Assembly (NCBI GenBank): GCA_963575645.1
Contig: OY754465.1
Coordinates: 32,499,501 to 32,563,500 of the forward strand
Length of the DNA: 64,000 nucleotides
Direction: 5' to 3'
Source: Xanthostigma xanthostigma
Taxonomy: Eukaryota > Arthropoda > Insecta > Raphidioptera > Raphidiidae
In this document: positions 43,805 through 56,524 of the stretch, piece after piece
How positions within the stretch are numbered: position 1 is the stretch's first letter
How the letters are laid out: every line of letters starts with the position of its first letter
Translations under genes and position numbers: made by a program
The notes under the pieces: generated by a model
Seen by the model: only the letters and a program-made list of their open reading frames with translations
The model's database searches: none
What the model was told of the DNA's origin: nothing

Positions 43805-44697
43805 TTTAAAAGAAGGCACCTTTTCACACTTGTCACACATGCTACTTTCTTTAACGAGAACACGCAAACAGGAGTGCCTAAAAAGTGGAATCGGTATGTT
43901 ATTATGCACGAGCTGTGACATTATGTTAAAACGGAAAACCGGCAAGTTTTGACAGTCATGCGAATTATAATAGTCATCACCTGAAGAGTGTTAGCTAAAC
44001 TAAAATAGATACACTGAAGTGATTTGTGAGATTTTTGCTCTTGATTATTTCGCTGCTATACCAAAATATACCCGTACGTAGCCAGACCAAAAAACTAATA
44101 TTTATAAAATAAAATTAATTGTAATTTTTTTTTAAACAAGCTTTTATTTAAATGTTCTGAAAAGAAGAAAATAAACTTTAAATTAAATCAAATTCTATCA
44201 TTCATTACATTATACAATTTATCTAAACCTATCTATATAAAACAAAGTCGGGTTAGTTACACCATTTATAACTCAAGAACGGCCTAACCGATTTTGAAAA
44301 ACTTTTTTTTATTCGATTTGTCTCCAGGCAGATTAAACCCTACGGTCGTTCGATTTTTTAATTTTGGACCCAGAGGGGAGCAATAAAGAAAAGACGTTTA
44401 TGACTCGCTCAATTTAAATCAGATCGGTTCGAAACCTGTCTTAATATATAAAGCTGAAAAGTTTGTTTATCATATATTTTATTTTACTTATAATACGGTT
44501 TGGTTGTCCGGTGTCTGTATAAAAAATCCACATACTGTGAGAGTTGTTTTTTAATGAATTATACAGACGTTAGCTCAATTAATTCAAATAAATAAAATTG
44601 TAAATTAGTCTGTAATTGAACAGTTTTAAAGATTCCTAGAGCGAATTTTCAGTTTTTATCCCTTTTTTCTGTTTATATTTTTTGTACCTATCCTCTA

Positions 44698-45047
44698 TCT
44701 ATTCTAATATATAAAGCTGAAGAGTTTGTTTGTTTGTTTGGTTGAACGCGCTAATCTCAGAAACTACTGGTTCGAATTGAATTTTTTTTTTGTTTGATAG
44801 CCCATTTATCGAGGAAGGCTATAGGCTATATAATATCACGCTACGACCAATAGGAGAGGAGCATCAATGAAAAATGTTGCAAAATGTAACTCAAAATTTG
44901 TTCGTCCGACAAAAACTTTTGAACAGTAACTCCAATCATCATGAAATTTGGACACAACATTCATATCGGTTAAGATGAATGTGCGTACTCATGTCCCTCC
45001 CTTCATTCGTTTTTTTGCACCCGGATAAAACCGGGTGGGACCACTAG
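44698..45047 (+). mobile_element. Non-autonomous Helitron H3, short
   Basis: A|TCTATTCTAATATATAAAGC at the 5' end; CACCCGGATAAAACCGGGTG, GGACCA, CTAG|T at the 3' end. It shares both terminal regions with H1 and H2 but lacks the tRNA-like core. Just upstream, 44232-44450 has another Helitron-like 5' block (CTATCTATATAAAACAAAG, ACTCAAGAACGGCCTAACCG). Confidence 0.85.
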
Positions 45048-45273
45048 TATGATATAAAAGCTTATCGCTTGATTTTTCTGTATTAATTTCATTATTTTAT
45101 GGAATACATATATTTTTCGAACTACTTGTGTCAAGATCAAGTTAGATGTATTCTTGTTTTTTTACACAGGAAATTCTCACGACAAGTTTATATATCATAT
45201 AAATTGTATAATGTAGAGTATGATTAGGTTTGATTTATTTGAAAGTTTATTTTCTCCTTTTTAGAACATTTAA

Positions 45274-45774
45274 GGTAGTACGAGCACCAAGGTAACTTTA
45301 AATAAAAGGCTTGATTTTTTTTATATTTCGGTAGATGGATGATATGTTTTCATTGATTTCTCCAAAACTAGTGGGTGGAAATTAAAAAAAAAACTATTTA
45401 AATTAAAGTTAAAACCTTAATAAATTATTGAAAACAACCGACTAATTAAAAAGATATTTAATCTTTTTAATTAAATAACTTTTTAATTAGTCGGGCACAA
45501 CGGGGTTTTTTTGTTTTCAATAATTTATTAAGGTTTTGACTTTAACTTAAATAGCTTTCACCAACTAGTTTTGGAGAAATCAATGATAACATATCATCCA
45601 TCTACCGTTTTACCATAAAGCCAATGTTAAATATGCCTACTTTTGAAGTCATTTATTTATTTAAATAATCGGGAAACCCCCCCTAAAATTTTCAGAATTG
45701 GTTTAGACTTAGTCCAATTTCATATAAAAAAAATCAAGCCTTTTATCTAAAATTTCCTTGGCGCTCGTACTACC
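45274..45774. mobile_element. Foldback MITE, copy 3
   Basis: GGTAGTACGAGCACCAAGG at the left and its complement, with one change, at the right; flanks ATTTAA / TTAAAT are also inverted. The interior has ACGG or TCGG-TAGATGGATGATATG and its inverse, and CCGACTAATTAAAAAG near the centre. Same family as 2450-2942. Confidence 0.8.
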
Positions 45775-47060
45775 TTAAATTAAAGCTTGTTTTTAAAATT
45801 ATTTTTTTACTATTAATTTTATTTTTAAGTTTTTAGTGTGCTTTATTAAAAGTGTGATTTGCATCCAGACGAAAGCCAGGCCGGTCAGTTAGTTATTATA
45901 ATATTGTATTGTTATCGAAACTACGTACGTATGCAAAATTTCAGTTCAATCAAAAACCGGGAAGTGGGTCAAATTTAACTTGAAATATTTGATTTCACAC
46001 GAACAAACGCCGAGACAAATGAAACTAATTAAAAGCCTGTAAAAAATATACAAGTTTTCGGTCTAAATACGAAGTTTGCTATCACTGATACCAAAAATAT
46101 GTTTCAAATAAAAATTGCAAGCTGTAAAGCAAAACGTGAATATTTCTAGTACATTTAAGCCATAATATCAATTTACAGTTAACTGGTACCTATTTTAGAA
46201 CAGAGATGACTTTGTTTTACACTTTTTAAGTTATGACTGTTTTCCTCAACAGGAAAACACAAATCAAATCTCTACAACCGCATTTTAGTACAATTCTCTT
46301 ACTTTTTAAAGACAAGATAATATTCTTTATTATTTATTTCATAAAATAATAATATTGTTGTCGTATACAGTCGACAAAATAATTTAAGTTACTTTGATTG
46401 TAAACAAATTGAGAGAAAAGCAATAAATAAAATACTTATATTTAAAAATCCATTCAAATGTACCTAACCAATAAAATTTTAGAAATGAAGAACGTTGAAT
46501 TATGTTTCATTTAATATAATTAATATTTAACTGCTACTAGTTTCTAATCTGAGAATTGATTCAATTAGGTTTCCAAGTTATTCTTATAAATTATAATAAC
46601 AAATTTAAAATACGATATGATGCTGAGCCTAAATCGCCTCGACTGTTGATATTTCATCATATTTAAGAGTATATTTCTTAAGCAAATACTGTATATTACA
46701 GACGCTCATAATCATAAAAATACTCAAACCTATGACGTAGACATCTAGTAAGTAGATTGGTAAACTGCCCATTCAGAAACTTAAATGTTGGTTGGCTGAT
46801 GTGAACCAAAATCTGGTTATCTATGCTTACGAAATAGCCATAAAACTTTTCGGAAAGTACATGAATCATTTTTTACACGTTACAAATAACAAAACACTGC
46901 ACAAAAGAATAGCATTCCAAGAACGTCAGAAACTTAATTTTCGATAATATCTGTAGGTAATAATTTTTATTCATTAAAAAAAAATATTCAGCTAATAAGA
47001 AAAAAAATCAACGATGGCACTCAAAGCAATTTAAAATATGCAGATCGATTTTCTGAACTC
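45775..47060. other. Non-coding, single-copy
   Basis: AT-rich; no open frame of note and no repeat family shared with the rest of the window. Confidence 0.4.
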
Positions 47061-47283
47061 TAAATAAAAAATAATAAAACTTAAAAAAAAATTAAACCCA
47101 CTAAAAAAGTTACTAAAAAGCGTAAAATAACAATGTGTTGTGGTCGGCGCCTAATTAGTTACTGTCACATTTTATGTACTTATATTAAATTAGTGCCGAC
47201 CTTAAAACTTTGTTATTTTACGCTCTTTAGTGACCCTTTTCGAAGAAGGATTAATTTTTAAGTTAATTTTTTTTGTACTTTTT
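47061..47283. mobile_element. Foldback repeat of the GTCGG family
   Basis: Imperfect arms: ACTAAAAAGCGTAAAATAAC...GTCGGCGCC and AGTGCCGACC...GTTATTTTACGCTCTTTAGT, about 70 bp loop included. Related to the foldbacks at 20.9 and 43.3 kb. Confidence 0.7.
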
Positions 47284-47386
47284 GGTGATTGAAACATATA
47301 ACTTGCACGTTAGTAATCGCCTTCTTCCATAATATTTAATACTTAACCTAAAATCCTGCTGAATCGATCGATGCACTCAAACTAAA

Positions 47387-49208
47387 ATAAATAACCAATT
47401 ATCAAATAAGGGCTCCTTTGACAACGGTATTCCTCAGGGTTCGGTAATAAGCCCAACTCTTTTTAATATAGCAGTTGACTCAATCAAAGACATATTCAAA
47501 CCTCCTATTCAACACTGCATGTACGCCGATGACGTCATAATTTACATCAGAACTTCAGACATAAAATACGCTCAGAAAAAGATTCAGGAAGCAATAAACG
47601 ACCTGCAAGTTTGGGCAACTACAAACGGACTCCAATTCTCCCCAGACAAAACCGAATGCATAAACTTTAACAGAATAACAAAGGATCATCTCAATCCAAA
47701 ACTGCTGCTAAATAACCATCCTCTGAAATTTTCAAACGAAAAAAAAGTGTTAGGCATGGTATATGACAAAAAACTAACCTGGAAAAAGCACATAATAAAT
47801 CTGAAAACGTCTTGTATGTCAAAAATTAACCTGATTAAAACGATAAGCAAACAGAACTGGGGGGCAGACAGAAACTCTATCCTAAAAATTTACAAAAGTA
47901 AAATTCTTTCTGTACTTGACTTCGGAAGTCAGTTCTACCAGGATGCCTCAGAATCAACCTTAAGAAAATTAGACCCGATTCACCATCTTGGCCTAAGATT
48001 AACATCTGGCGCTTTTCGTTCTAGCCCTGTAATAAGCCTGTGCGTCGAAGCTGGCGAACCCCCTTTAAAGTACAGAAGAAGACAAATTTGCGGAAATTAC
48101 TACCTAAAAATGCTTTCAAATAAGGACCATCCATCAAGAAACAAAATCAAATCCCCTCAATACAGAACGAAATACTTATGCCTCAAACAACAAAAAATTC
48201 CATCATTCTTTAAGTTTGTTGAAAGGTTCGAAAAATCAACACTGATAATGGAAACGGAACACCTCGATTCTCCTTTCTGGTTATATACTCAACCTCAGTT
48301 CATCGAAAGCCTTCACAATCTTCCGAAAGATAGTACTCACCCATCCATATTCCAACAGCTCTTCAAAGAAACAATCAGCCAATATCCAGAACATACAATC
48401 ATGCACACAGACGGCTCTAAAATTGGAAACAAAACAGGCTGCGCCATATACTCAAATAAGTCTTCAAGTAAATTCCGCCTCCCAAGTGAGTTCAGCGTGT
48501 ACTCTGCCGAGCTTTTTGCTATCTTGTCAGCTGTGGAAGAAATTATAAATACTCATCTTAACAAATGCATAATCTGCACCGATTCGCGAAGCGCAATTCT
48601 TGCACTAAAAAACATGCAAACCAACAATCCCCTAATAGTCAAAATCTTAAACAAATTGCAGAGCCTCAAAATGAATGGCTCCGAAGTAATCTTTTTTTGG
48701 ATCCCTGGTCACTGCGGTATTCCTGGCAACGAAAGTGTGGATGAAGCGGCCCGCGAGGCCACTCTACTGCTTACTCCTTTCGACATCGTCAAAATTCCAT
48801 ACAACGATATGAAAAACGATTTCAAGAACCAAATCAAACGAAAATGGGATGAAGTATGGGAAAACACCAGTGACAACAAGCTAAAAATTATTAAAAAAGA
48901 TACAAATAAGTGGCTCACATCCTTCCAACAGACCAGAAAACTTGAAACTGTCCTTGCAAGACTCAGAATTGGACACACTTCCCTCACCCACTCGTATTTA
49001 CTAGAAAAAAAAAGAACCTCCAACCTGCAGTACATGCAACCTTCCACTCACAGTCAAACATATCCTGGAAACATGCATTGAATTCCAAAACGAAAGAAAA
49101 ACATATAACTTACCACCGAATTTAGAAAACATCCTTGGCGATGACCCCATCACCATTAGTAAACTGTTTCGTTTTCTGGAACACACGGATCTGAAAAAGA
49201 AAATCTAA
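47387..49208 (+). pseudogene. RNase H-bearing LINE ORF2 (I/Jockey-like), 5'-truncated
   Basis: Starts inside RT: GIPQGSVISPTLFN at 47426, then CMYADDVIIYIR with the YADD pair at 47522-47533, VLGMVYDKKLTWKKHI and SKILSVLDFGSQFY (thumb). RNase H follows with all four acidic residues: D of MHTDGSK (48410), E of YSAELFAI (48509), D of ICTDSRSA (48581) and D of ESVDEAARE (48740), plus FFWIPGHCGIPGNE. The frame is open to 49081, but a run of nine A near 49005-49013 shifts it; the next frame continues with a CX2CX7HX4C finger (CSTCNLPLTVKHILETC) to a stop at 49206-49208. The fingers and upstream RT motifs plus endonuclease are missing. Best-preserved coding region in the window. Confidence 0.88.
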
Positions 49209-49610
49209 ATCAGTTTAATTAATAAATAATAATAAAATCGAATAATCAACTAAATAATTAATGTATAATTAACAAAAATAAATAAAAATAAATAAAAATA
49301 TCTAACAAACAAATAAAATAGATAAATAATACTTACCTTCATCTAACCATAAAACTCCGCGCCAAAGCATCTGTAGATACAGCAAATCTTCCGGCTCATT
49401 CTCAACCACAATCATCGCATCAAATATCTTCATCATTGCCAGCTGCATCCGAATCCACCGAACACACCATCATCATCATCAAACATCATAATCAAGATCA
49501 TCTTACAACTACATAATACATCATCACCCAAGTGCTTACAACATAACCAAATAATATAACGCATATAGCCACGCTGCTGCGCGTTTACTAAATTAAAAAA
49601 AAAAAAAAAA
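49209..49610 (+). mobile_element. 3' UTR and poly(A) tail of the RNase H LINE
   Basis: 400 bp after the ORF, rich in AATAAATAAAAATAAAT and CATCATCATC, ending in about 16 A at 49595-49610. A homopolymer tail separates this element from the CR1-like LINEs, which end in microsatellites. Confidence 0.7.
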
Positions 49611-49719
49611 TTTATGTAAAATTTATGTGAGAGGTATGTCCTATTAAATGGAAAAAGACTCATCAAAATTGATTTACGCATTCTGTAGATGTGAGATTGC
49701 ATAATATATTAAAAATCTC

Positions 49720-49915
49720 GTCTTTTTGAAGTCAGTTACAAAGGACTGAACCGATTTTTGTAAAAAATATGTGATACCAACCCGAAAATACTCTGAAAAA
49801 ATTTGCGTTGAAATTTTTCAAATCGGTCAACCTCGAAAAGTTATGACTGAACATACATCAAGAAATACATACGCGTCGAACACAGAACCTCCTCTTTTTT
49901 GAAGTTGGTTACAAA
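49720..49915 (-). repeat. 'gaagtcggtt' interspersed repeat, second copy
   Basis: GAAGTCAGTTACAAAGGACT at the left and CACAGAACCTCCTC, TTGAAGTTGGTTACAAAAAT at the right. Similar to 21130-21420. Confidence 0.55.
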
Positions 49916-49929
49916 AATCAGTAAATGTA

Positions 49930-51330
49930 AATACAAATATTGTCTGAAGACACAAGTAATTCAAGAATTACAAGGCGCAAAATTTTACATAATATACTCC
50001 GACGTTATGCTTGAAAATTGCTGTATACTTTTAACGACACTTTGAGCTTAATAATATAATTTAATTAACTTAATCTAAGAAAAAAATAACAGTTGAAAAT
50101 ATGGAAACACAGAAAGGAAAAAATCATTTTAAAAATTTAATAATAATTTAGGTTTATAAATATAAACTCTATGATCATTAATTAGTCACAACCAACTTTT
50201 TTATAATTATTACCCTAAATTATTAAAATAATTATATTCCATTTTTGGTACATTTCAATAAAAACTTTTTTTTATTAGTATTATATTTTTCTTGATTTTA
50301 GTCATTCAAAATTTTAACTATTATGACATTAATTTGTAATTTCAACAATTGGACTACGTGGCCTTTCCAATTAATAAATAATAATATTGACATTTGACAT
50401 ATAATAACAAAGAAAATAAAATTTCCGTTGTCGCGTGCAGTAACGCAAGTAACGGTTTCCACTAAACATTATCTTTGCTATTTGTTTTCATGGTTTTCTA
50501 TATGTTATCACGTGTTAAAATTAAACAAAGCATGCTTGTCAAATACCCAACTAACATCTACAGAACAAAAGAACAATAGATTTTTTTATAATAAAAATAT
50601 TTCTGAATCTACAAATTTAAAAATACACATTTTTTCATAACTATTCTGTTAAAATATACACACTAATTAACCGTTATGGTATAAAATACAACGTTAAATG
50701 GTAGGTATATCTTTTCTCTCCAAAAATTGTTTATACAAAACTTGTAAAATAGAATAATAAACCGTTTTTATAAGTGCCTATACCATCATTACATAAAAAA
50801 ACTACGTTATAACATATATCTCTGATGGGCATGCGCCGATTTTCCCCTAAATAAAATACAAAAATTTCTTGTAAAACAGATAGAATAATAAGCCGCTATG
50901 AAAAGTATACCATTGTTACATAAAAAACGTTATAGAACAAAATATCTCTTGCGGATGTGCCGATTTTCCCCAAAAATAAATTACAAAACTTTCTTGAAAA
51001 CATATAGAATAATAAACCGTTATGAAAAGTACACGATTATTATATAAAAACGATATTATAATACATATCTCCTGCGCATGCGCCGACTTTCCACAAAAAA
51101 TTTACAAAACTTTCATGTAAAAATAGATAAAATAATAATCCGGTCTGAAATGTAAACCATTATTATATAAAAAAACAACGTCATAGCCTATATCTCTTTT
51201 GCGCATGCGCCGATTTTCCCCAAAAAATTTACAAAAATTTTTAGTAAAAATAGATAGAATAATAAACCGTTTTAAAAACTATAATATTATTATATAAAAC
51301 AACATTATAAGAGATATACTCTTTAACTGT
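49930..51330 (+). repeat. Leader and GCGCATGCGC array, copy of 6.5-7.75 kb
   Basis: 49936-50640 parallels 6495-7330 (TGTCTGAAGACACAAGTAAT, AATTACAAGGCGC, ATTGACATTTGACATATAA). 50640-51330 is the array, with perfect GCGCATGCGC at 51074 and 51201 and decayed sites at about 50830 and 50950. No module B and no family A end follow, so it is a truncated relative. An isolated inverted unit occurs at 52078-52200. Confidence 0.75.
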
Positions 51331-51426
51331 AATGAAGAGAGGGTAGTTCCAACCCCTCAAAACCACCCTTAGTCGTCACTGTAATGAAAAAAACAGTAAA
51401 AAATAATATTTTCTCTTAAAAATCGT

Positions 51427-51663
51427 CTCTCGGGGTTTTCGAGGTCGCTGATTACGAATCCAAGGTCTGTAATCAAGGGAGGGTAGTTCCAACCCCTCAA
51501 AACCACCCTTAGGCGCAACAGAAAGTTTTAAGAATCTTGTGTGAGTTTTTGACATGCGAAAATGTAATTTTATGTTTTGAATTTCGTTCTAGGGGTTGGA
51601 ACTACCCTCACTTGATTACAGACCTCGGATTCGTAATCAGCGACCTCGAAAACCCCCGAGAGC
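51427..51663. repeat. Foldback with about 75-bp arms
   Basis: Left arm CTCTCGGGGTTTTCGAGGTC, GCTGATTACGAATCCAAGG, GGGTAGTTCCAACCCCT; right arm is its complement, ending CCCCCGAGAG. The inner part of the left arm (GAGGGTAGTTCCAACCCCTC, AAAACCACCCTTAG) is also present as a direct copy at 51337. Confidence 0.85.
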
Positions 51664-53800
51664 CGATTTTTAAGACAAGATTTGTATCTTTCGAAATTTT
51701 TTTCCACTGTTTCACTGGTTAAAACCACCCTACTTTTTTCAATTTTCGGAGTGAGGCGGAGGTTAATGGTGATGAATGTTCCTGAGGGTCTAAGGAATCA
51801 AGGAAAAAAAGAATTTTTTAAATCGGAGCTGTCCCACCACTCTTCCAGATTGTATAATATTTACTGGACTATTATGAAAATTAATATAGTACCTACTTTT
51901 CATTTCCATGTAAATGTTAAGTTTCATGAAGTTTTCCCTACCTTTCATTCAACTTTATTTATTTTATACCAAAGTATGTTCTTTAATCGAAATATTATGA
52001 ATTATTAACATAAATATGCTAAAAAATTGAAAACAATGAAAAAAATCGACAAGTAACGTCCCCAGCCTATATTTGTTTATGGAAAAAATCGGCGCATGTG
52101 CGGAAGAGATAATATGTGCTATGGTGGTGTTTTTTTTTTGTATAATAATGGTATACTTTTCATAACGGCTTATTATTCTATTTGTTTTTTTCAGAAAGTT
52201 TTGTTAAAAAACATTTTTCTAAACATTTTGAAGTTGGAATGTTTCCGTCGCCTAATTATCAGGATTTTTTTTATTTCTTTGACATTTGTTAAATCCTGCT
52301 ATTAAAGCTTAATAAGAACAGCCGTGGCCACGCAATCTATTGACAATACCGCCAGATGGGGGTCATCTCCTCACTACTATCTAATAAACGAGGCAACCTC
52401 TGTAATCTCTTAATCTTGACCCTATATTCAAAATTTGAGATGTGCCATTGTGCCATACTTCAGATTATAATATAATTGTCATAGATTTTACGCATTACAT
52501 TGTTTCATTGCTTTGCCGCTCCATTAAACAAACCATATGCACAATAATTATGAGTCAGTCCATAGACATAGTTTGAATTGGAAATAGCAAAGATTGGTTA
52601 AAAATGCTGACATGTTTTTTTTTTCTTATATATATTTTATATTTTGGATAAAAATCTTGTTGTATTATAATATTTATTAGACACTTGTCCTTAGTTGTCG
52701 AACGTTTATAATCCACAACGATCAAAACTAGTTCTCGATATTTTTGCTACAATGAAAACAGACAACATTGCCGACAACATTCCCGAGTTACCATATAGTA
52801 AAACATCACAAACTTTAGAATCTGAATAGACTCGAAACTATTTTTACGAATTTATTTAGGTTTAAAATGTAGGTATGTTTTTGACTCACAACGCTCACGA
52901 TGTATATTCACTCAATGGTGGTGTCTGTTGTATTTGGTTTCAAATTTAAATATCTTTATAACAGTAGCCCGTGAAAAGACCAAAACTAAAATAAAAATAA
53001 TTCAAAAATATTTTTCTTGTATTGAAACTAATTCAGAGAAGATCGTGAATTAAACATTTTTCTCTTAAATTTTGGTCTGCACTTTATAACACTATTTCAT
53101 GAATTTTCTCGACACAAAGTATAAGGGTTATTTTACTACCGCGTCTTTCCGGAATTTCACTACATTTTAAACTGGATTTAGTGAAGAAATTTTCCGGTTT
53201 TCTTATATGTATAAGATTTGTGTACAAAAATACATCTTCGCTCTTTTAGACATTTTGCACAGTATATCAAAATATTTCCTGTATTTTACATTTATATTCT
53301 TTTCTGATATATTTATTTTACTTCTTCCTCAATAATTCAATACTTTCGTATAATTATACATTATAGGTTTTATTTATTTTGTCATCGTAACATTGTAAAA
53401 ATAATTTTACTATTTTCAAATATTATTTCATAACAATAAAAATTGTCTTTGATATTTGTTTGCCATGAAGTGGGAATGATTACTCCATTATGTCTGTAGA
53501 TATTTTTATAATACTTAAAAAGTCGTATATAACGGTATTTCGAAAGGAATTTATTTACTTCCTGTTCTACGCAACGAACAATTTTCATTTACTCTCAAAT
53601 AAATTATACGTTTTAATAGATTTTTTTGGTTCAACTAAGACGAACATAAATTATTTTCGAATGAGAACAACGAAACGTCGCATGTAAAAAAAGTTATATA
53701 ATTTAGAAAAAAAAATGTGGCGCTCCCACCTCATCTAGGTGGTAGCTTAGATGTATATCTTTGAAACCGCACGCTGACAAAATTTTTTTTACGTGTATAT
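51664..53800. other. Non-coding stretch
   Basis: No recognisable gene or repeat apart from the inverted array unit at 52078-52200. Open frames are short and AT-driven. Confidence 0.4.
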
Positions 53801-55126
53801 ACAGGGTGATGCATTTAAAGTGTTACAGAGCAATAGCCCTTGAACTTATTAATGATATCCAAAATTGGTTCAGATGAAAGTAAATATTGTTCTAGAAGGC
53901 CGGCATACTGAACCATCATATTTTTGTGGAAGCGCTGAAGCTATTTCAAAATCACCTCCACTTTTCTATGTAGAAATCCGTATTTTTTGTCTCGGATTAT
54001 AGTTCTTTGAGTCAAAAAAAAAACTTTTATTCCAAACACTTTTCGATCGGATTAAAATCCGAGACAAAAAATTGGTTGTCTGTAAAATCGGTTTACGGAC
54101 GATAGTTTTACGTGATAATGTATTCCGCTCGAATATCATATTTATTAATACATAACCGAAATTTTAGTAGCTGTCAAACTATATTTTTACCGACTAATAA
54201 TTTGATCAACCAAAGCAAAATACATATTTGTAAGCAATTATAAAAGACATATAAAAGAATGTATATATAATATTATATATTTGTTAACAAACCGTATAAT
54301 TTATCTGCTGTTATTAAATGCAGATATCTCCCAAGATTTGTTTTTGATACAAAATGTAGCTGCGTTTGTGTACAAATTATCAATTGATCAATACATTTCC
54401 ATTCGTTGTGAATAATATCATATTTTATCCATAATGACGGCGATCAGTTATTTTTAACAAACTAAAATGACATTTATTAATTATTATTAGCGCCATATTG
54501 CCATTATCGTGCGTTCAGTTATACTTTGGCTTGGATGAATCGGTAATAATTATATGACACAAAAAATATCCGTGCAAAAACGAACAAATAACGATGTATT
54601 ATCTGAAAAATTGCTTTAAAAATTCGATAATTTATGACATTTTTATTAGATATCTTGATTTTAAGTCTTAAATTCCACGGTTTATAAAACAAAGGCCATC
54701 TGTCAGATGTAGCTTTCGCTGGAACAGCCGAAAAAAATGTTGAACGCACACTACTCTCTGACGTCACGCGAGAAGAGTGAGAAATGCGTACAAGCCGACG
54801 CTTTGGCCGATCGTGCTTCTCTATCGCTTATACTGCGCTCTCGCTTGCACGCACAGGGTCAGGCGGAACGTTACACACGTTACACTTTTTCGTGCGTGCA
54901 GCTGGTGTTTCATCAATTTATAAGACGTTATCACGTCAAAAATATGGGTTTATAGTTAAAAAAGTGGAGTTGATCTTGATGTAGCTTCAGCGCCTCCACC
55001 GAAAAAAAAGGATAGTCCAGTATACCGGCCTTCAAGAACAATATAACTTTCATCTGAAATATTTTTGGATATCATTAATAGTTTAAGAGCTATTGCTCTA
55101 TAACAGCTTTACTGTCCCACTCTGTT
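53801..55126. mobile_element. TIR element with about 150-bp ends
   Basis: Left: ACAGGGTGATGCATTTAAAG, ACAGAGCAATAGCCCTTGAA, TTAATGATATCC, AGAAGGCCGG, GCGCTGAAGCT. The right end is the diverged complement from AGCTTCAGCGCC to CCCACTCTGTT. ACAGGGTG starts are frequent in insect DNA elements. A family A copy is nested inside; no transposase. Confidence 0.7.
54066..54942 (-). mobile_element. Family A element, copy A4
   Basis: AATTGGTTGTCTGTAAAATC, GGTTTACGGACGATAG at left; CGTTATCACGTC at right, AAAAA at both edges. Same orientation as A3; the middle has about 660 bp not seen in A3. Nested in the TIR element at 53801-55126. Confidence 0.7.
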
Positions 55127-55639
55127 TATGTTTTTATGTTTATGAACTGACCAATAAGCCATATATAATTTCGAGAATCTGACTTTAGATTTGTGTTCAC
55201 TATACTCAAAAACGTCAGTATACAGATTTTCATAATTTTTAATCGATTTATACTCGAGATATTCTATTTTGCAACTTATTTGTCAGTTATTTGTTCATAA
55301 AAAAAAAACAATTTGCCGAAAAAACTGGGGGTGGAATTTTTTGTTAACACAATTTGTAGGATATCGCAATTGGTTTCATCAAAAAATATGAGGGGGAAAT
55401 TTAATACGAATATAAGGCCTATTTTCGGCTAATTTGATTCCACTATACGGCTCTTAAAAATGTTTCACTCCAAGAAACAATAGAAACTAGTTAGTAGATA
55501 ATTGCTATTTAAGACAATTCAATAAAACTAGAACCGGAATTATGTTCCTCTCTATACCACATCACAATTTCTGTCACACTTTTTCATATTCGTGCGGAAT
55601 CATCCCTAACCAATGCTCCAAAAGAAATGGTTACATAAC

Positions 55640-56340
55640 ATATCACCCGACGAGATTTCACCCCCGACAATTCACCAGCGACATTCCACCCACAAACCAG
55701 TTCACCTGCGACAATACACCCACACGTCAACTTACCCACGACATTACACCCCCAATGAAAATTATAATAAATCTGTACCTAATAATAAAAAATTTCAAAC
55801 ATATGAAAAATGGAAATATTGTGATTTATTTTTTATATGAAATTATAAATAGAAAAGAACATGTTTATTACAAAAGTTCCCGTTTCACTGCGAAATAATT
55901 CGCATACCACTTTATCGTTCACACCGGAATTGTTTTTTTAAAAACTCTCCCTTTCCCCCTTCCCGTTTGCGAAACAATTCTCATACCCCTTTATCGTTCA
56001 CCCCGGAATTGCTTTTTTAAAAACTCCCCCTTTCCCCGTTCCCGTTTCACTTCGAAACAATTCGCATACCCCTTTATCGTTCACCCCGGAATTGCTTTTT
56101 TAAAAACTCCCCCTTTCCCCCTTCCCGTTTCACTGCGAAACAATTCGCATACCCCTTCATCGTTCAATAGTGAAATAAGCAGCCACTAATATTCACCCCG
56201 GAAAATACTTCTTTAAATGCATTCATATAAGCTAACAACTATTGTCGCAGGTGATTTGGTTTAAGGGTGTATTGTCGCCGGGTGAAATGTCGCGGGTGAA
56301 TTGTCACGGGTGAGTTGTCGTTGTCGTCGGGAGAACAGAC
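55640..56340. mobile_element. Inverted-repeat satellite element, small (SatA)
   Basis: Left block 55649-55757 is built of CCCGACAATTCACC, GCGACATTCCACCC and TGCGACAATACACCC variants. Right block 56240-56335 is the inverse (GTGTATTGTCGCCGGGTGAA, ATGTCGCGGGTGAATTGTC). Between them are about three 83-85-bp satellite monomers at 55885-56175. No coding capacity. Confidence 0.65.
55885..56175 (+). repeat. 83-85-bp satellite, about 3 monomers
   Basis: CGTTTCACT.CGAAACAATTC, GCATACC.CTTTATCGTTCA, CCCCGGAATTG and TTTTTAAAAACTCCCC repeat. More diverged from the 56.9-58.9 kb array than those monomers are from each other. Confidence 0.85.
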
Positions 56341-56429
56341 GTTCCCCGAAAGAAATTTCCCTAAACAAAACTACTTCAGAGAAACTATGACAGCGGAAAA
56401 TGCTTATCAATTATCTTTATCTTCCTATA

Positions 56430-56513
56430 ATATTATTAGTGTATTTGCCATAAGGCACTTACACTATTGGCGTCGGTCGGATGGCGGGACCTAGGGGTCG
56501 GACCAAAGTTTCT
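56430..56513. repeat. Repeat F, left piece
   Basis: GTGTATTTGCCATAAGGCAC, TTACACTATTGGCGTCGG and CGGGACCTAGGGGT match 60193-60262. F resumes after the satellite element at 58998. Confidence 0.7.
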
Positions 56514-56524
56514 CGACTTTTCAT
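56514..56524. repeat. 11-bp direct repeat, left (candidate target-site duplication)
   Basis: CGACTTTTCAT, repeated exactly at 58987-58997 on the far side of the satellite element. Confidence 0.6.
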
